This document shows, piece after piece, positions 1 to 10,235 of a DNA stretch of 64,000 nt. The stretch's first letter is position 1, and every line of letters begins with the position of its first letter. Origin of the DNA: Edaphochlamys debaryana. Its lineage: Eukaryota > Chlorophyta > Chlorophyceae > Chlamydomonadales. The stretch covers positions 1 to 64,000 of the forward strand of contig JAEHOE010000170.1 in NCBI GenBank assembly GCA_016858145.1. Reading direction: 5' to 3'. The position numbers and the translations under genes are program-made. Below the pieces are notes generated by a model, which saw nothing but the letters and a program-made list of their open reading frames with translations, had not been told where the DNA came from and did not search any database.

Positions 1-3000
1 GCCCTGCGCGGCGCCCCCCTCACGGGCTGCGCGACGTGCTGCAGCGCGAGGGGCCCCGACGCTGGGCCAAGCGGTGCGGGCGCACAAGGGCGTGCTCATC
101 ACGGACACCACCATGTGAGGAGGGAGGGGAGGGGATTCTCCTCTTAGGGGGGGAGAGAGGAAGGGGGGGGAGGGCCCAAGCGTGCCCATCACGGACACCG
201 CCATGTGAGGGCGGGCTTGGGAGGGGTAGGGATCGCCTCTTGGGGAGGGCAGGGGAGGGGTCTGGGCTGCGGAGAATGGGAAGGGAGGGGGATTGTGGCT
301 TCAAGGGAGGGCGGAGGGGCTATGGCAAAGCGATGTCTCTTGTCCGTTGTTTTTACGTGCCCCCCCCCCCCCACCCCCAGGCGTGACGCGCACCAGTCGC
401 TGCTCGCCACCACCGCATGCGCACCACGACATGCTCAAGGCCGCCCCCGCCACCTCCCAGATCCTGCCGGGGCCGGGTCGCTGGAGTGTGGGGCGGCGCC
501 ACCTTCGACGTGTCGCTGCGCTTCCTGCACGAGTGCCCCTGGCGCCGCCTGGAGCGGCTGAGGGAGCTGGTGCCCAACGTGCCGTTCCAGGTGGGGGGTG
601 GGAAGGGGAAGGGGGGGAGGAGGCAAGAGGGGGGCAGACATAGGGGGCGAGAGGCAAGGGATGGGTGAGGGGCTGAGGGACTGGTGCCCCAACGTGGGGA
701 GTTGGGGGGGGAGGGCAAGAGGCGACAGACTGGGGCAGGCAGAGGGGGTTAGACGTAGGAGGCAAGGTGGGGGAGGAAGGGAAGAGGACAGGTGGGAGGA
801 CGGAAGGAGGCCCGGCGACACGTCACCCCATCCTCCCAACCCCCCCCAGATGCTGTTCCGCGGCGCCAACGCCGTGGGCTACACCTCGTACCCCGACAAC
901 GTGGTGCGCGAGTTCGTGGCGGAGAGCGTGCGGTGCGGAGTGGACATCTTCCGCATCTTCGACAGGTGGGGGTGGGGGCAGGGTGGGGTGGGTGGGGGGT
1001 AGCCGGGTCTGGACGACTGCGAAAGTCAGCACCGACCACAAACTGGCACCAAACCACTACTACTCACTCCTCTCTTATCGTCCCCCTGCCCCCCCAGCCT
1101 CAACTACGTGGACAACCTGCTGTTCGGCATGGACGCGGTGCGCGACGCGGGCGGAGTGGTGGAGGCCACCCTGTGCTACACGGGCGACCTGTCGGACCCG
1201 CGCAGGAGCAAGGTGGGGAGCGGCGTGGGGTGGTGGGGGTGGGGGGAGGAGGCAAGAGGGGGCAGACGCGGGGAGGGGAGGGGTGTGAGGGGGGAGGGGG
1301 ACATGGAGGCAATTCGCTTACGCGCAGCAGCAGGGCTGGGGTGGGGAGGAAACGGGGGGTGCGGAGTTCCGACTTAAAGCCTGGGGATCGCGTGCTGCCC
1401 ATCGCTCCCTGAACTGAACGGCACCTGTACGGCATCCCATCTGTACGGCACGCAGTACCGCCTGGACTACTACCTGGATCTGGCCGAGAAGTTGGTGAAC
1501 CACGGCTGCCACTCGCTGGCCATCAAGGTAGGGGGGGACGGGGGGGGATGAGGAGGGGGCCGGGGGCAATGAGCCGAGGGCTCAAGGGCGTGAGAGCCCT
1601 CAAGGCAAGGGCAGAGGGCTGACGAGGGCGGTCAGGGGCAACCGGAAGAGGGGCGCAACGTGGTCGAGCAGCCACGCCTGACCGCAGCTCCCTCTGCCCA
1701 CCTCGACCCGCAGGACATGGCCGGCCTGCTCAAGCCCCGCGCCGCCACCATGCTGGTGGGGGCCCTGCGCGAGCGCTTCCCCGACACAGTCATCCACGTG
1801 CACACCCACGACTCGGCGGGTGAGGGCCGGACAGCGGGCCGGACCGGGTGCATTGCTGTGACTGGACAGGGAGTGGAGGAACCGGGGGAGCGGGGATAGG
1901 AGTCACCCGCAAGTTGACGGTCGAGGAGACAAAGGGACCAGACAGCGGTCAGGATCAGGGACGTGACGGACAGGAACGGGCCGAGTGAAACATCGCAGGG
2001 CCGGCCGGCACGGACCCAGGTTTAGGCTGAACGAGGGGGCTAGGCAGAGGTAGAGACACTGCGCCTGCTTGCCCGCCTGCTTGCCCGCCTACCCCCCCAC
2101 CCCGCCCCGTCCCCCAGGCACCGGTGTGGCCACCCAGCTGGCCGCCGCCGCCGCCGGCGCCGACATGGTGGACGCCTGCATCGACTCCATGTCGGGCCTC
2201 ACCTCGCAGCCCGCCATGGGCGCCATCGTGAACGCGCTGGCGGGCTCGGAGCTGGACACGGGCATCAACCCGGACCACCTCATCCCGCTCAGCACCTACT
2301 GGTAAGGGGTGGGGGTAGTCAAGGGACCATGGGCCAAACAAGGCGTCAGAGCAGTGCAGTGGCCCCACATACAGCCGTCGGCACGCACTGCATCAGCAGC
2401 TTCTGACCAGCCCCCAGGGAGCAGACTCGGGAGCTGTGCCCCACCTCGCCCCCCCCCCCTCAACCGACACGTGCCCCGCTCAACCTCGATCCCCCGGCCC
2501 CACCTCCCCTCCACCGCCCCCCAGGGAGCAGACCCGCGAGCTGTACGCGCCGTTCGAGTCCAACATGAAGGCCGTGTCCAGCGACGTGTACGTGCACGAG
2601 ATGCCGGCGGGCAGTACACCAACCTCAAGTTCCAGGTACGGCAGGGCGTGTACGGCAAGGCGCAGGACACTGCATGTTGATGAGGCCGCGGACTCCTTTG
2701 CCCTCCCCTCCTCCTCCTCTTTCCCCGTCGCAAGCGCAACCCGTCCTGACCCACCCCAACCCCATCACCCCTTGCCTCTTCTCACCGCAGGCCATGTCTC
2801 TGGGCCTGGGCGAGGAGTGGGACAAGATCTGCAAGGCCTACGCGGGGCCAACCGGGCGCTGGGGGACATTGTCAAGGTGGGGGTGGCAAGAGAGGGGGCA
2901 CCTGACAGGGGGGGGGGGGTACTGGCCTGGGGTGCTGGGCGTCACGGGCGCAGCGGTGACCAGCTCCTCTCCTGCCTCGTCAGGGGCCTGTCCAGGGCCC

Positions 3001-6000
3001 CCTGGGCCTTGATCCTCGACTCTCCCTCTCCCTCTCCCAGCTGTGAACCCCCCTCCCTATGTCTGCCTCCCCCTCCCCCCTGTCAGGTGACCCCCTCCTC
3101 CAAGGTGGTTGGCGACCTGGCCCAGTTCATGGTGCAGAACGGGCTGGACGAGCGCACTCTGGTGGAGCGGGCGGAGAGCCTGTCCTTCCCCAGCAGCGTG
3201 GTGGAGTTCATGCAGGTAGGGGGGGGAGATAGGAGGGGAGGCAAGAGGGGGCAGACATAAAGGGGGAGGGGAGGCCAGGGGAGGGGGGGGGGTGGCGCCA
3301 GCACAGGATGTGAGGTTGCGGCTCTGGCAGGCTGGAGGCACCTAGTGCCCGTTCGGTCAAATCTTAATCTCCCTGCACTCTCCCTACCCCCACCACCCTG
3401 TCAGGGCTACCTGGGCCGCCCCTCGTTCGGCTTCCCCGAGCCGCTGCGCTCGCGCGTGCTCAAGGGCAAGCACGTGATCGACGGCAGGCCCGGGGCCTCG
3501 CTGGGCCCCATGGACCTGGCGGGCCTGGAGTACCGCCTCAAGGAGAAGTACGGGGCCCAGGCCATCGCGCCGCGGGACGTGCTGTCGGCGGCGCTCTACC
3601 CCAAGGTATGGCAGGGGGGTAGCACAGGGGGTTCGGGGGCGGGTAATGATGCAGTGAAGAGCCACCCCCAGGTGCATGTGGGTCCGGGCATGGTGCTTGC
3701 TGAGCTGGCTAGCCCCATGCCCGATGCTCGGCCGGAAGATCACATCCCTTTCCCTCCCTCCCCCTGTCAGGTGTTTGACGAGTACATGACGCACGTGCTC
3801 AAGTACTCTGACCTCATCGAGAAGCTGCCCACCAGGTGGGGGGGGAGGAGGCAACAGGGGGGCAGACATGACACATGAGGGGACAGGGCAGGCAGAGGAA
3901 CTAGGGCAGACGCAGCAGAATGTCGGTGCGGGCTCCAGAGCAACCCAGCAGTCGGTCGTGGACCCTCTCCTGACCTCTCTATCTTCCTCCCCTCTCCCCA
4001 TCCCTCTCCCCCCCTCCCCCCCTGTCAGGGCCTTCCTGACCCCCATGGAGGAGGATGAGGAGGTGGAGTTTGAGATCGCCAAGGGCGTGGGCGCCAACAT
4101 CAAGTACAAGGCCGTGGGGGAGCTGCAGCCCAACGGTGGGGAGAGGGGGGGATGGGGAAGGGGTTTCTGGGGGACACCGTAAGGGAGGGCAGGGCAGGGC
4201 CAGAACTCTCCGAACCCCAACCTCGACGTGCGACCCGCCCACATCCTTCCCCCAGGCAAGCGCGAGGTCTTCTTTGAGGCCAACGGAGTGCCCCGCGTGG
4301 TCGAGGTGACGGACAAGAAGGCGGAGCAGGTGGGGAGCATTTGTGTATGTCGGCGGGAACGACTGCCTGCCATGCCTGCTCGAGAGGCCAGCCCCGCTCG
4401 ACTAGGGTCTGATGCGCAGCCCGCAAGCTCTCGCTTCTTTTGCGTCCCTTATGCTGATCCTCCGCGTCCCCTCTTTCCTCCTGCCCCCCCCCAGGTCCTG
4501 GGCCGCAAGGCGGTGCGCGAGCGGGCGGACCTTGCTGTGCTGGGCAGCGTGGGGGCGCCCATGGCCGGCACCATCATCGAGGTGGGCGGGAGAGGGGGAA
4601 GGGGGGGAGGGAGTAGGCTTGCCGTCTACGTTTTACGCATACGCAAAATACAGGTCATAATACATGTAGAATACGTACCCAAACGGCCTCGATACGCCTA
4701 GGCAAATGCGTAGCAAAAGCGTAGCATGGGCGTGTGGCCGTGTGAAGTGCCGCCGTACGGCACCGCACGCACGCAAACATCAGCCAGGGAAGCAAGAAAC
4801 ATCACTCAGGGCCAGAGGTCTAACAGGCGGCAAAGGCCTAAGGAGGAGGTGGGGTTACGGGACAGGCGGATGCGGATGTGGATGAGGATGTGGATGGGGG
4901 TAAAACGAGGGGGTAAGGCGGTTGGGGGTTCAGGCGCATGTCGACAATGCATATGAAGTTCAAGTTGGATGGACGAAGAGGCGGAATAAGGCTTTGGGCC
5001 TGCGGACTAAGCTATCACAGGAGGCGACGGGGGTGACAGGTCAGTCCAGGCACGGCCCAATTCTGAGAATTCCGCCCAGTACCCCACGTAGGCGGGGGGG
5101 CTTCGACACCAAACTTGGTCAGTAGGTCCGCTCAATAGGCCCCGAGGGCCTAGGGGATTCTCTCCCGTCGAATTTGCCCTAGCCCAGCGCTTACAGGCCT
5201 AAAACGAGTCAGCCGCAAGTACGCTACAATACGGAACTACGGTATTTCCGTATAAATACATGTAGAATACGTACCCAAACCATTTCGATACACGTATTCC
5301 GGCAAGCTTAGGAGGGAGGGGGCATGAGGAGCCAGGCATAGGCGGGGAGGAGGGGATGCTGAGGATGAGATCTGGAGGAGGCTGCCACCGGGGTTGTGAC
5401 GCACATGGCTTCCTCTGGGAGGAGGGCAGGGGAAGGAGGCATGCGGCCAGGCATAGGGGGGAGTGGACGTTCGAGCTGCTGCCGGGGATGGGACGCACAT
5501 GGCTCCCTCTGGGTCGGAGGATGAAGCTGCTGCCGGGAAGGGGACGAACACAGCGCCCTCGGGGTCTCACCTCACCGCCCTCCTCTCCCTCCCCCCACAC
5601 ACCCACACACCCACACAAACCCTGTGCAGGTGTCTGTCAAGCCCGGCACCAGCGTCAAGCCCGGCCAGCAGCTGGTGGTGATGAACGCCATGAAGATGGA
5701 GACGGCCATCTGCGCGCCGGTGGCGGGAGTCATCACGCAGGTGCGTGCGTGCGCGCGAGGCTGATTGGGGACCCAGCCCATGCCACATGTGGGGCGGGCT
5801 GGAGGGCGACGGGCCAAAAGGCCCGTGGCGGGGGTCAGCACGCAGGCGCGTGTGTTTGGGTGTGATTAGAGGGGGGTCGCGGAGCTGGCGGGAGCCGTGA
5901 TCCGCGGTGGGAAGAGTGAGGGACAGAGGGATCCTGGGGTCACCTGGGATGTGCTCACACCCGCCTGCCTCTCGGCCCACCATCCCTCCCCCCTGTCAGG

Positions 6001-6425
6001 TGGCTGTGGAGGTGAACGACGCCCTGGACGCGGGCGACCTGGTGGTGTTCATCGACACCAAGGCCGCGGGGGACGTGGCGGACCAGGCAAGGGGGGGGGC
6101 GCATGAGCGGGTTGTCAAGGGGGCGGGGGGAGCTGGTTGGTGCAGATTGCAGATTGCAGAATGCAGATACGCAAGGAGCTACTGCCAGGTGAAGGTAGTG
6201 CAGCGGTTGCCGTGCGCCGCACGGCACGGCTGGAGTGACCGGTCGGGGGCCGGGCGGAGCGTGATCTCGTCGGTGTCATGGGGCACACTTCAACTCTTCA
6301 TCCCTGCCCCCCCCCCCCCCCGCCCCCTTACCTCCACCCCCCAGGACCCGCTGTCCTCTGGGGACTCGGACGACGAGGACGCCCCCGCGCCCGCCGAGGG
6401 CAAGGCGCTGGCGGGGGCCGCCTAA
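1..6425 (+). CDS. PYC: Pyruvate carboxylase, 3' part (carboxyltransferase to biotin domain), 18 exons
   Basis: Carboxylates pyruvate to oxaloacetate with a biotin cofactor (family knowledge). The 5' part (biotin carboxylase) lies left of the window. Exons I can place: 1-114, 381-590, 850-965, 1098-1212, 1456-1527, 1714-1819, 2118-2301, 2525-2635, 2791-2876, 3087-3215, 3405-3605, 3771-3835, 4029-4135, 4256-4329, 4495-4581, 5630-5740, 6000-6086, 6345-6425. Landmarks are DTTMRDAHQS at the start of the carboxyltransferase, [26 protein letters not shown], the lysine of [11 protein letters not shown] (carbamylated in the family), the HVHTHD metal histidines, GGQYTN, and the biotinyl-lysine motif NAMKMET in exon 16. 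The tail after the biotin domain is acidic ([13 protein letters not shown]), which I do not know from usual family members. Exons near 70, 414, 424, 469, 490, 2610 and 2850 each need one extra base, mostly G or C, to stay in frame. This suggests assembly error more than gene death. Confidence 0.93.
4582..5629 (+). other. Long intron of the pyruvate carboxylase gene
   Basis: At 1048 bp this is by far the longest intron of the gene; the others are about 100-350 bp. Much of it is poorer in GC than the exons. It contains a 25-bp direct repeat (separate entry) and, at 5394-5569, three degenerate copies of a module around 'GACGCACATGGCT.CCTCTG'. No open frame in it looks coding. A non-autonomous insertion within the intron is possible but unproven. 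Confidence 0.7.
4660..5280 (+). repeat. Pair of 25-bp direct repeats in the carboxylase intron
   Basis: Positions 4660-4684 and 5256-5280 are identical (core ACATGTAGAATACGTACCC), and a shared TCGATAC follows 5 bases further on. The copies start 596 bp apart. They could be ends of a small insertion or members of a dispersed repeat. I see no open frame between them that looks like a transposase. Confidence 0.6.
6087..6344 (+). other. In-frame GC-AG intron of the carboxylase gene
   Basis: The donor is CAG|GCAAGG and the acceptor CCCCAG|GACCCG, so the intron has a GC 5' end. Its 258 bases are a multiple of three and contain no stop in the reading frame. Splicing gives VADQ-DPLSSG; retention would add 86 residues between the biotin domain and the acidic tail. 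Both outcomes keep the frame, so the splicing call is less certain than for the other introns. Confidence 0.55.
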
Positions 6426-6760
6426 GCGGGCTCAGCGGGCTCAGCGGGCGAGAACCGTGGACGGGGCTGCGGAGTGCAAGGCGCTGGCGGGGGCCGCATA
6501 AACAGGCGGCACCCAGGGCTTGGGCCCGCGGCGAGCATCCGTAGCCGCGGAGGACAACGGTGCCGGCGGGGGGCGCCTGAGCAGATCGGCGGGACCCTGC
6601 AGGGACGGAGTTGCGGAGGGCAGCGGTGCCGGCGGGGGCCGCCTAAGCAGGCCGGTCGGACCCAGGGCTTGGGTCCGCGGCAAGCATCAGGGGGGGCCCT
6701 GCACGAGGCCCGGCAGGAGGCGCGGAGGGCAGCGGTGCTAGGCGGACCCGCCGCCGGGCC
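6398..6760 (+). repeat. Degenerate repeats of the stop-codon region in the 3' flank
   Basis: The end of the last carboxylase exon (AAGGCGCTGGCGGGGGCCGC then the TAA region, about 6402-6430) recurs at about 6479-6505 and, more degenerate, at about 6623-6652 with a preserved CCGCCTAAGCAGG. A second module, 'CCCAGGGCTTGGG.CCGCGG', is found at about 6511 and 6661. The pattern indicates local tandem duplication in the 3' UTR. Confidence 0.6.
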
Positions 6761-9035
6761 TACCATTATGGGTCGGCGCTGGGTGCTGACCGCAGCCCGG
6801 TCCGAGTCGGAGGCCGCTGGGGAGGCAGCAGGTGGCCCTGGCCAGCAGAGGGCTTGGGGGCGTTGGAGGTGGGGGCGTTGGCACGGAGGCTACCTTTTGC
6901 AGGAGCTGACCTCGGCTGCTGGTCAACCGTCAACGGCCAACGGTCCGCCGGCGCAATTGGGGCCCTAGTGCGGCTGGGAGACGGGGATGGGGTAAACAGA
7001 CGTCAGGGGCAGCAACGGGAGCAGGAGGGCAGCGAGCCGGTGTCGGGGTTTGGGGTAGGGGCGGGGCCCGGGGGTCGCGTTCGGGGCCTTGGGGCTGGGG
7101 ACTCGTCCTCTAATCATTGTGGGCAGGCGCCAGTCCGTGCGCTCTGTGTATGGGGGGGCTTGTGTATGCGGCCCGTCACGAGGCCTGTGATTGGCTAGCG
7201 CTGTGCGGATGCGAACTGTCCGCCCCTCGATTTTGGCTGCTGCGGGCAACGCAGGGGGGAGGCAAGGGAAGCTCCGAGTGCAGTTTTGGGAGTGGGCGAT
7301 GGGCGGGTGCGGATGGGGCTCGAGGCGCTTTGTTCGCTGCGTGAGGTACCACCCTAGGGAAGAGGATTCGGCTTGCTGCCGGCTTGCTTCGTGCGGACGC
7401 GGTGTGCTGACCTCAGGATGCGGCTTGCCAGGAAGGAGGCTTGGGTTGGGGGGGCACGCCATGTACTGCGCAGAGGGCCTGCCGGCCAGCGGACGCTGCC
7501 CGCCAGCCACGTGGGTTGTACCGTGAAACGCGTCCGGGGCGGACAGCGGTGTATGAGGGCAGAAGCGAGGGCTGTTGTATCGTCGGGTTGAGGGTCCTGA
7601 CGCCCTGAGTCCCAGGCCTGAAGGCTTTGTAAGGCTGCAACCTCAGTCCGGGGCTGCCCCCTACCTCCGGCTCAGCCAGAGCCCCGCGTGCCCCCTGTGT
7701 CCTGGCGTCACGCACAGCGGCAGCATTGCGCCTCATTGGGCCCCAATCCTGTCGAAGCTGCACAAGCGTCTGCAGGAGGTGTCTCTGAGCTCAGAGCCGT
7801 TTTTTTAGGCTGCAATTTAGCTCGATGGGCCCGTTAGGGCCTGCTCCAACCCGCCGCTCATCCCGAAGGCTGGACCCCAATTGGCTTGAACCAGGCCTCT
7901 TGGACCGGCGGGGATAGTTTGCTACTCACACTTCAGTCCGCATAGCACCACAGACTCCCGCGGGGACCAACAGGCTGGAGGCGGTGTGTCACAAGGGCCG
8001 CTACCGTGATGCAATCCAGCAGCTAGTTAAATGGGGCACGCTGGTGCACGTTGTGGCCAGCGAGTTCCTGAGGCACGTAGTCTTGGTCCTCACGACGCCG
8101 GGCCAGCTCGACGAGGAGGGCAGGCGGCTATTCAACGAGGCCGTCCAGCAGGCTGGCAGGGGTGCGAGTCCCCCGACAACCTGCTAATTACGCGTTAAAG
8201 CTCGGTTGGAGTATAGTGCGCCCACAGTTACCACGGGGAATGGGTCGCGTAGCAGATGGGTGAGGGGCTCAGCCCTTTTCCGCCCCCATGGGGGCGCCCC
8301 GCTTGTTAGGCTGCAACCCTACGGGTAGCAAGCGGCTTGGTTAGGCTGCAACCCGAGCATGCCCCTACGCCCCGTTGTCCTGCGTTGTCTGCCCCCTGCC
8401 GCCTCCACCTACCCCCGCCTCCGCCTCCGTCGCCACCCACTCCTCCGCCGCCGCCGCCTCCTCCCCCGCGGGTTCTACAAACGTGCCCCCCCGCCGCCCC
8501 GCGGAGTCCAGGCCCAACAAACTGGGGGCCGCCAGGTGAAGGGGTGCAAGCAGGTAGGACCACTGCCGGCGGGCAGCGGGAAGGGGTGGCGCGGCCCGGT
8601 GCGGTCTGACTTCTCCGTCCAACCACGCTGTCCCCATACTCCCCAAGCGCAGATAGCCTCGTTGCTTGTGTGCAATGCGGGGGCTCTGCCCGCCTCCCCC
8701 AGCGCAGATCCCCAGCCCTGCCCCTGCCGCACCCAGTCCTCGGTGTTTACAATGAAGGACCCCCCTGGGGTCACAGCGCTGAACGCTGGGGCCAAGCGAC
8801 CCACCTCACGGGCTTGCCCCCTGCAAGCCAGAACGCAAGTCCCTGTCATAACTTGCACTGACCACACTCAGGTCCCACCTTAGTCCTTGGCACGCAATGA
8901 CCATGCTCAGCGTGTATCGATGGCCCCTCCTCGGCCGCGCCTCCTACCAGTAACCGTTCACCGTTCATCATGTGCTCACACTGTTGGCCGTACACCTCTC
9001 GATCCTGGCTCTCCCGACCCACATTCACTCCCACT
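6426..9035. other. Gene-poor stretch between the carboxylase and the gypsy element
   Basis: This probably holds the carboxylase 3' UTR and intergenic DNA. A motif close to TTAGGCTGCAACC occurs four times (about 7630, 7806, 8306, 8341). Positions 8395-8470 are a C-rich CCGCCTCC-type simple repeat. An open frame at about 7950-8187, ending in TAA, contains YRDAIQQLVKWGTLVHVVA and LDEEGRRLFNEAVQQAG and looks more protein-like than its surroundings. It has no clear start and I do not recognise it; it may be a fragment of a lost gene or transposon. Nothing else is supported. Confidence 0.5.
7628..7632 (+). terminator. Candidate polyadenylation signal TGTAA
   Basis: TGTAA is the usual poly(A) signal of Chlamydomonas-type algae. 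This is the first plus-strand copy I find after the carboxylase stop codon, about 1.2 kb downstream. The distance is long but within the range of algal 3' UTRs. Cleavage is not shown by sequence alone. Confidence 0.3.
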
Positions 9036-9068
9036 CTGCGGCTCCCTCCCGTTTGTTATGCGCCGCAG
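9036..9068 (-). repeat. 33-bp hairpin unit, isolated copy left of the gypsy element
   Basis: The unit has 7-bp inverted arms, CTGCGGC and GCCGCAG, around a 19-base loop containing TCCCTCCCGTTTGTTATGC. Two more copies lie at 23259-23290 and 23311-23343, at the 3' end of the LINE beyond the gypsy element. The strand given is that of the LINE. See the finding on nested insertion. Confidence 0.8.
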
Positions 9069-9098
9069 AGGACTATGTCCCCTTTCCGCAAGGTGCAA

Positions 9099-9546
9099 TG
9101 ACAGAGCACAGTACCGTCGCTTGTCACAGTATGGTTGCCGGTTTGGAGTTGAGGTAGGGTGCTGGAGGTTTGTGGTTGGTCTGCTTGTTGGCGCCGGAGG
9201 TTACGTACTAGGGTTGAGACTAGGGTTGTGACACCAGGGTTTGGCTCGTGAGGACACGTGGCATGAGCACCTGAGGGTACGGCCAAAGAGCCCTTCCGAT
9301 CGGGGCGACTTAGGCGTAACGCCCAGCTTCCGACTGGCAAGTCGGAAGCACTACTTGCTGCGGATCTACTCTGCTGTGACTGTAACTACTAGAGTGGTGC
9401 TGCTCTGCTGCCTCTAGCGCCTGCGGCCAGCGCTCTGTGCCATCCGACGACTTTCCCGAGGAGCCTTCGCTCGACCCCAGCCGCTGAGCCTCAGCGCTGG
9501 TCCTAGAAGTGAGCCCAGGCACCGCCTGCGTCTTTGCTCGCCGATT
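9099..9546 (+). repeat. Terminal repeat A1 (left)
   Basis: This 448-bp copy begins TGACAGAGCAC and ends CTCGCCGATT. It carries a hairpin with 9-bp arms CTTCCGACT and AGTCGGAAG at 9327-9348 and a TGTAA poly(A) signal at 9381-9385. It matches A2 over its whole length. Many differences are one-base length changes, for example GAGGACACG versus GAGACACG and GACTTTCCC versus GACTTCCC. The B segment is not found on either side of it. Confidence 0.9.
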
Positions 9547-10235
9547 TGCTTCCGACTTCTCTTTCGTCCGCTGGCGCCGCGCGCTACGGACTTCCAGACT
9601 CAATCGCTCCGGGCTCCGCCCGCGCTGCGATCTGGCTTCCAAGGAGGTTTCTAGGAAGTCTAAGCAACAGACTGCGTCTGGTGCTGATAGGCGTGGGCCC
9701 GCGGCCGCGCCTCTGCCGATTCCTCAGCTCACGCCTGTGTCCACGACCGCGAGTCGAGCTGCGGCGCGCGAGCTCCGTAGGCAAGCAGAGCAGGAGGCTA
9801 ATCTCCCGATCGATCGTTTGGCTGCCCTGCTGAACGCCCGAAACGCAGGTTACTCCCATACCCTCGGCACCTGCAAGCCCAACTCGCGGACGAGGCTTTG
9901 CTGATCCGCGAACGGCTACAACTGCTCTTCGCGGCAACCCGCTATTTGAGCAAGACCCCACCGGCTCCGCCGGTGCGGGGCCGTCGAACTCCGGAGGCTC
10001 CGGTGAGCCTCAACATCGTCGCGCGCCTTCGGCCGACCTCGCGACTGAGCCAACCTGCAACGACGTTGCAGGTCCTTCTGGCTCCAACTCCGGTGGCAGC
10101 GCTGCTGGAGCGTCTTCGGGACCGGGCCCCGCCCGCGTTCCCTCTCCGCCAGCCCCGCAGCCCTCGGCTGCGGGGGCTCTACCTGCACTCACCGAAGAGC
10201 TCGGACATCGCCTGCGGCACTGCCCGACGCGCCTG
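9547..10235 (+). other. Gypsy leader / possible N-terminal gag frame
   Basis: This links A1 to the recognisable gag. Two open frames together read like a basic protein with helices: one includes AARELRRQAEQEANLPIDRLAALLNARNAGY (about 9750-9855, split here by the length rule into AARELRRQAEQEANL and PIDRLAALLNARN), and the next reads LADEALLIRERLQLLFAA (about 9885-9940). A one-base shift near 9860-9880 would join them. I cannot choose a start codon, and no primer-binding site for a common tRNA is evident after A1. Confidence 0.4.

Noticed and set aside
1..6425. Calling the carboxylase a pseudogene
   Set aside because: Catalytic residues and splice sites are conserved and the losses are single bases mostly in G/C runs in one stretch; sequencing error is the simpler reading.
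9547..9620. Primer-binding site for initiator tRNA after A1
   Set aside because: No stretch resembling the complement of a common tRNA 3' end directly follows A1; TGGCGCC near 9571 is too short to support a claim.
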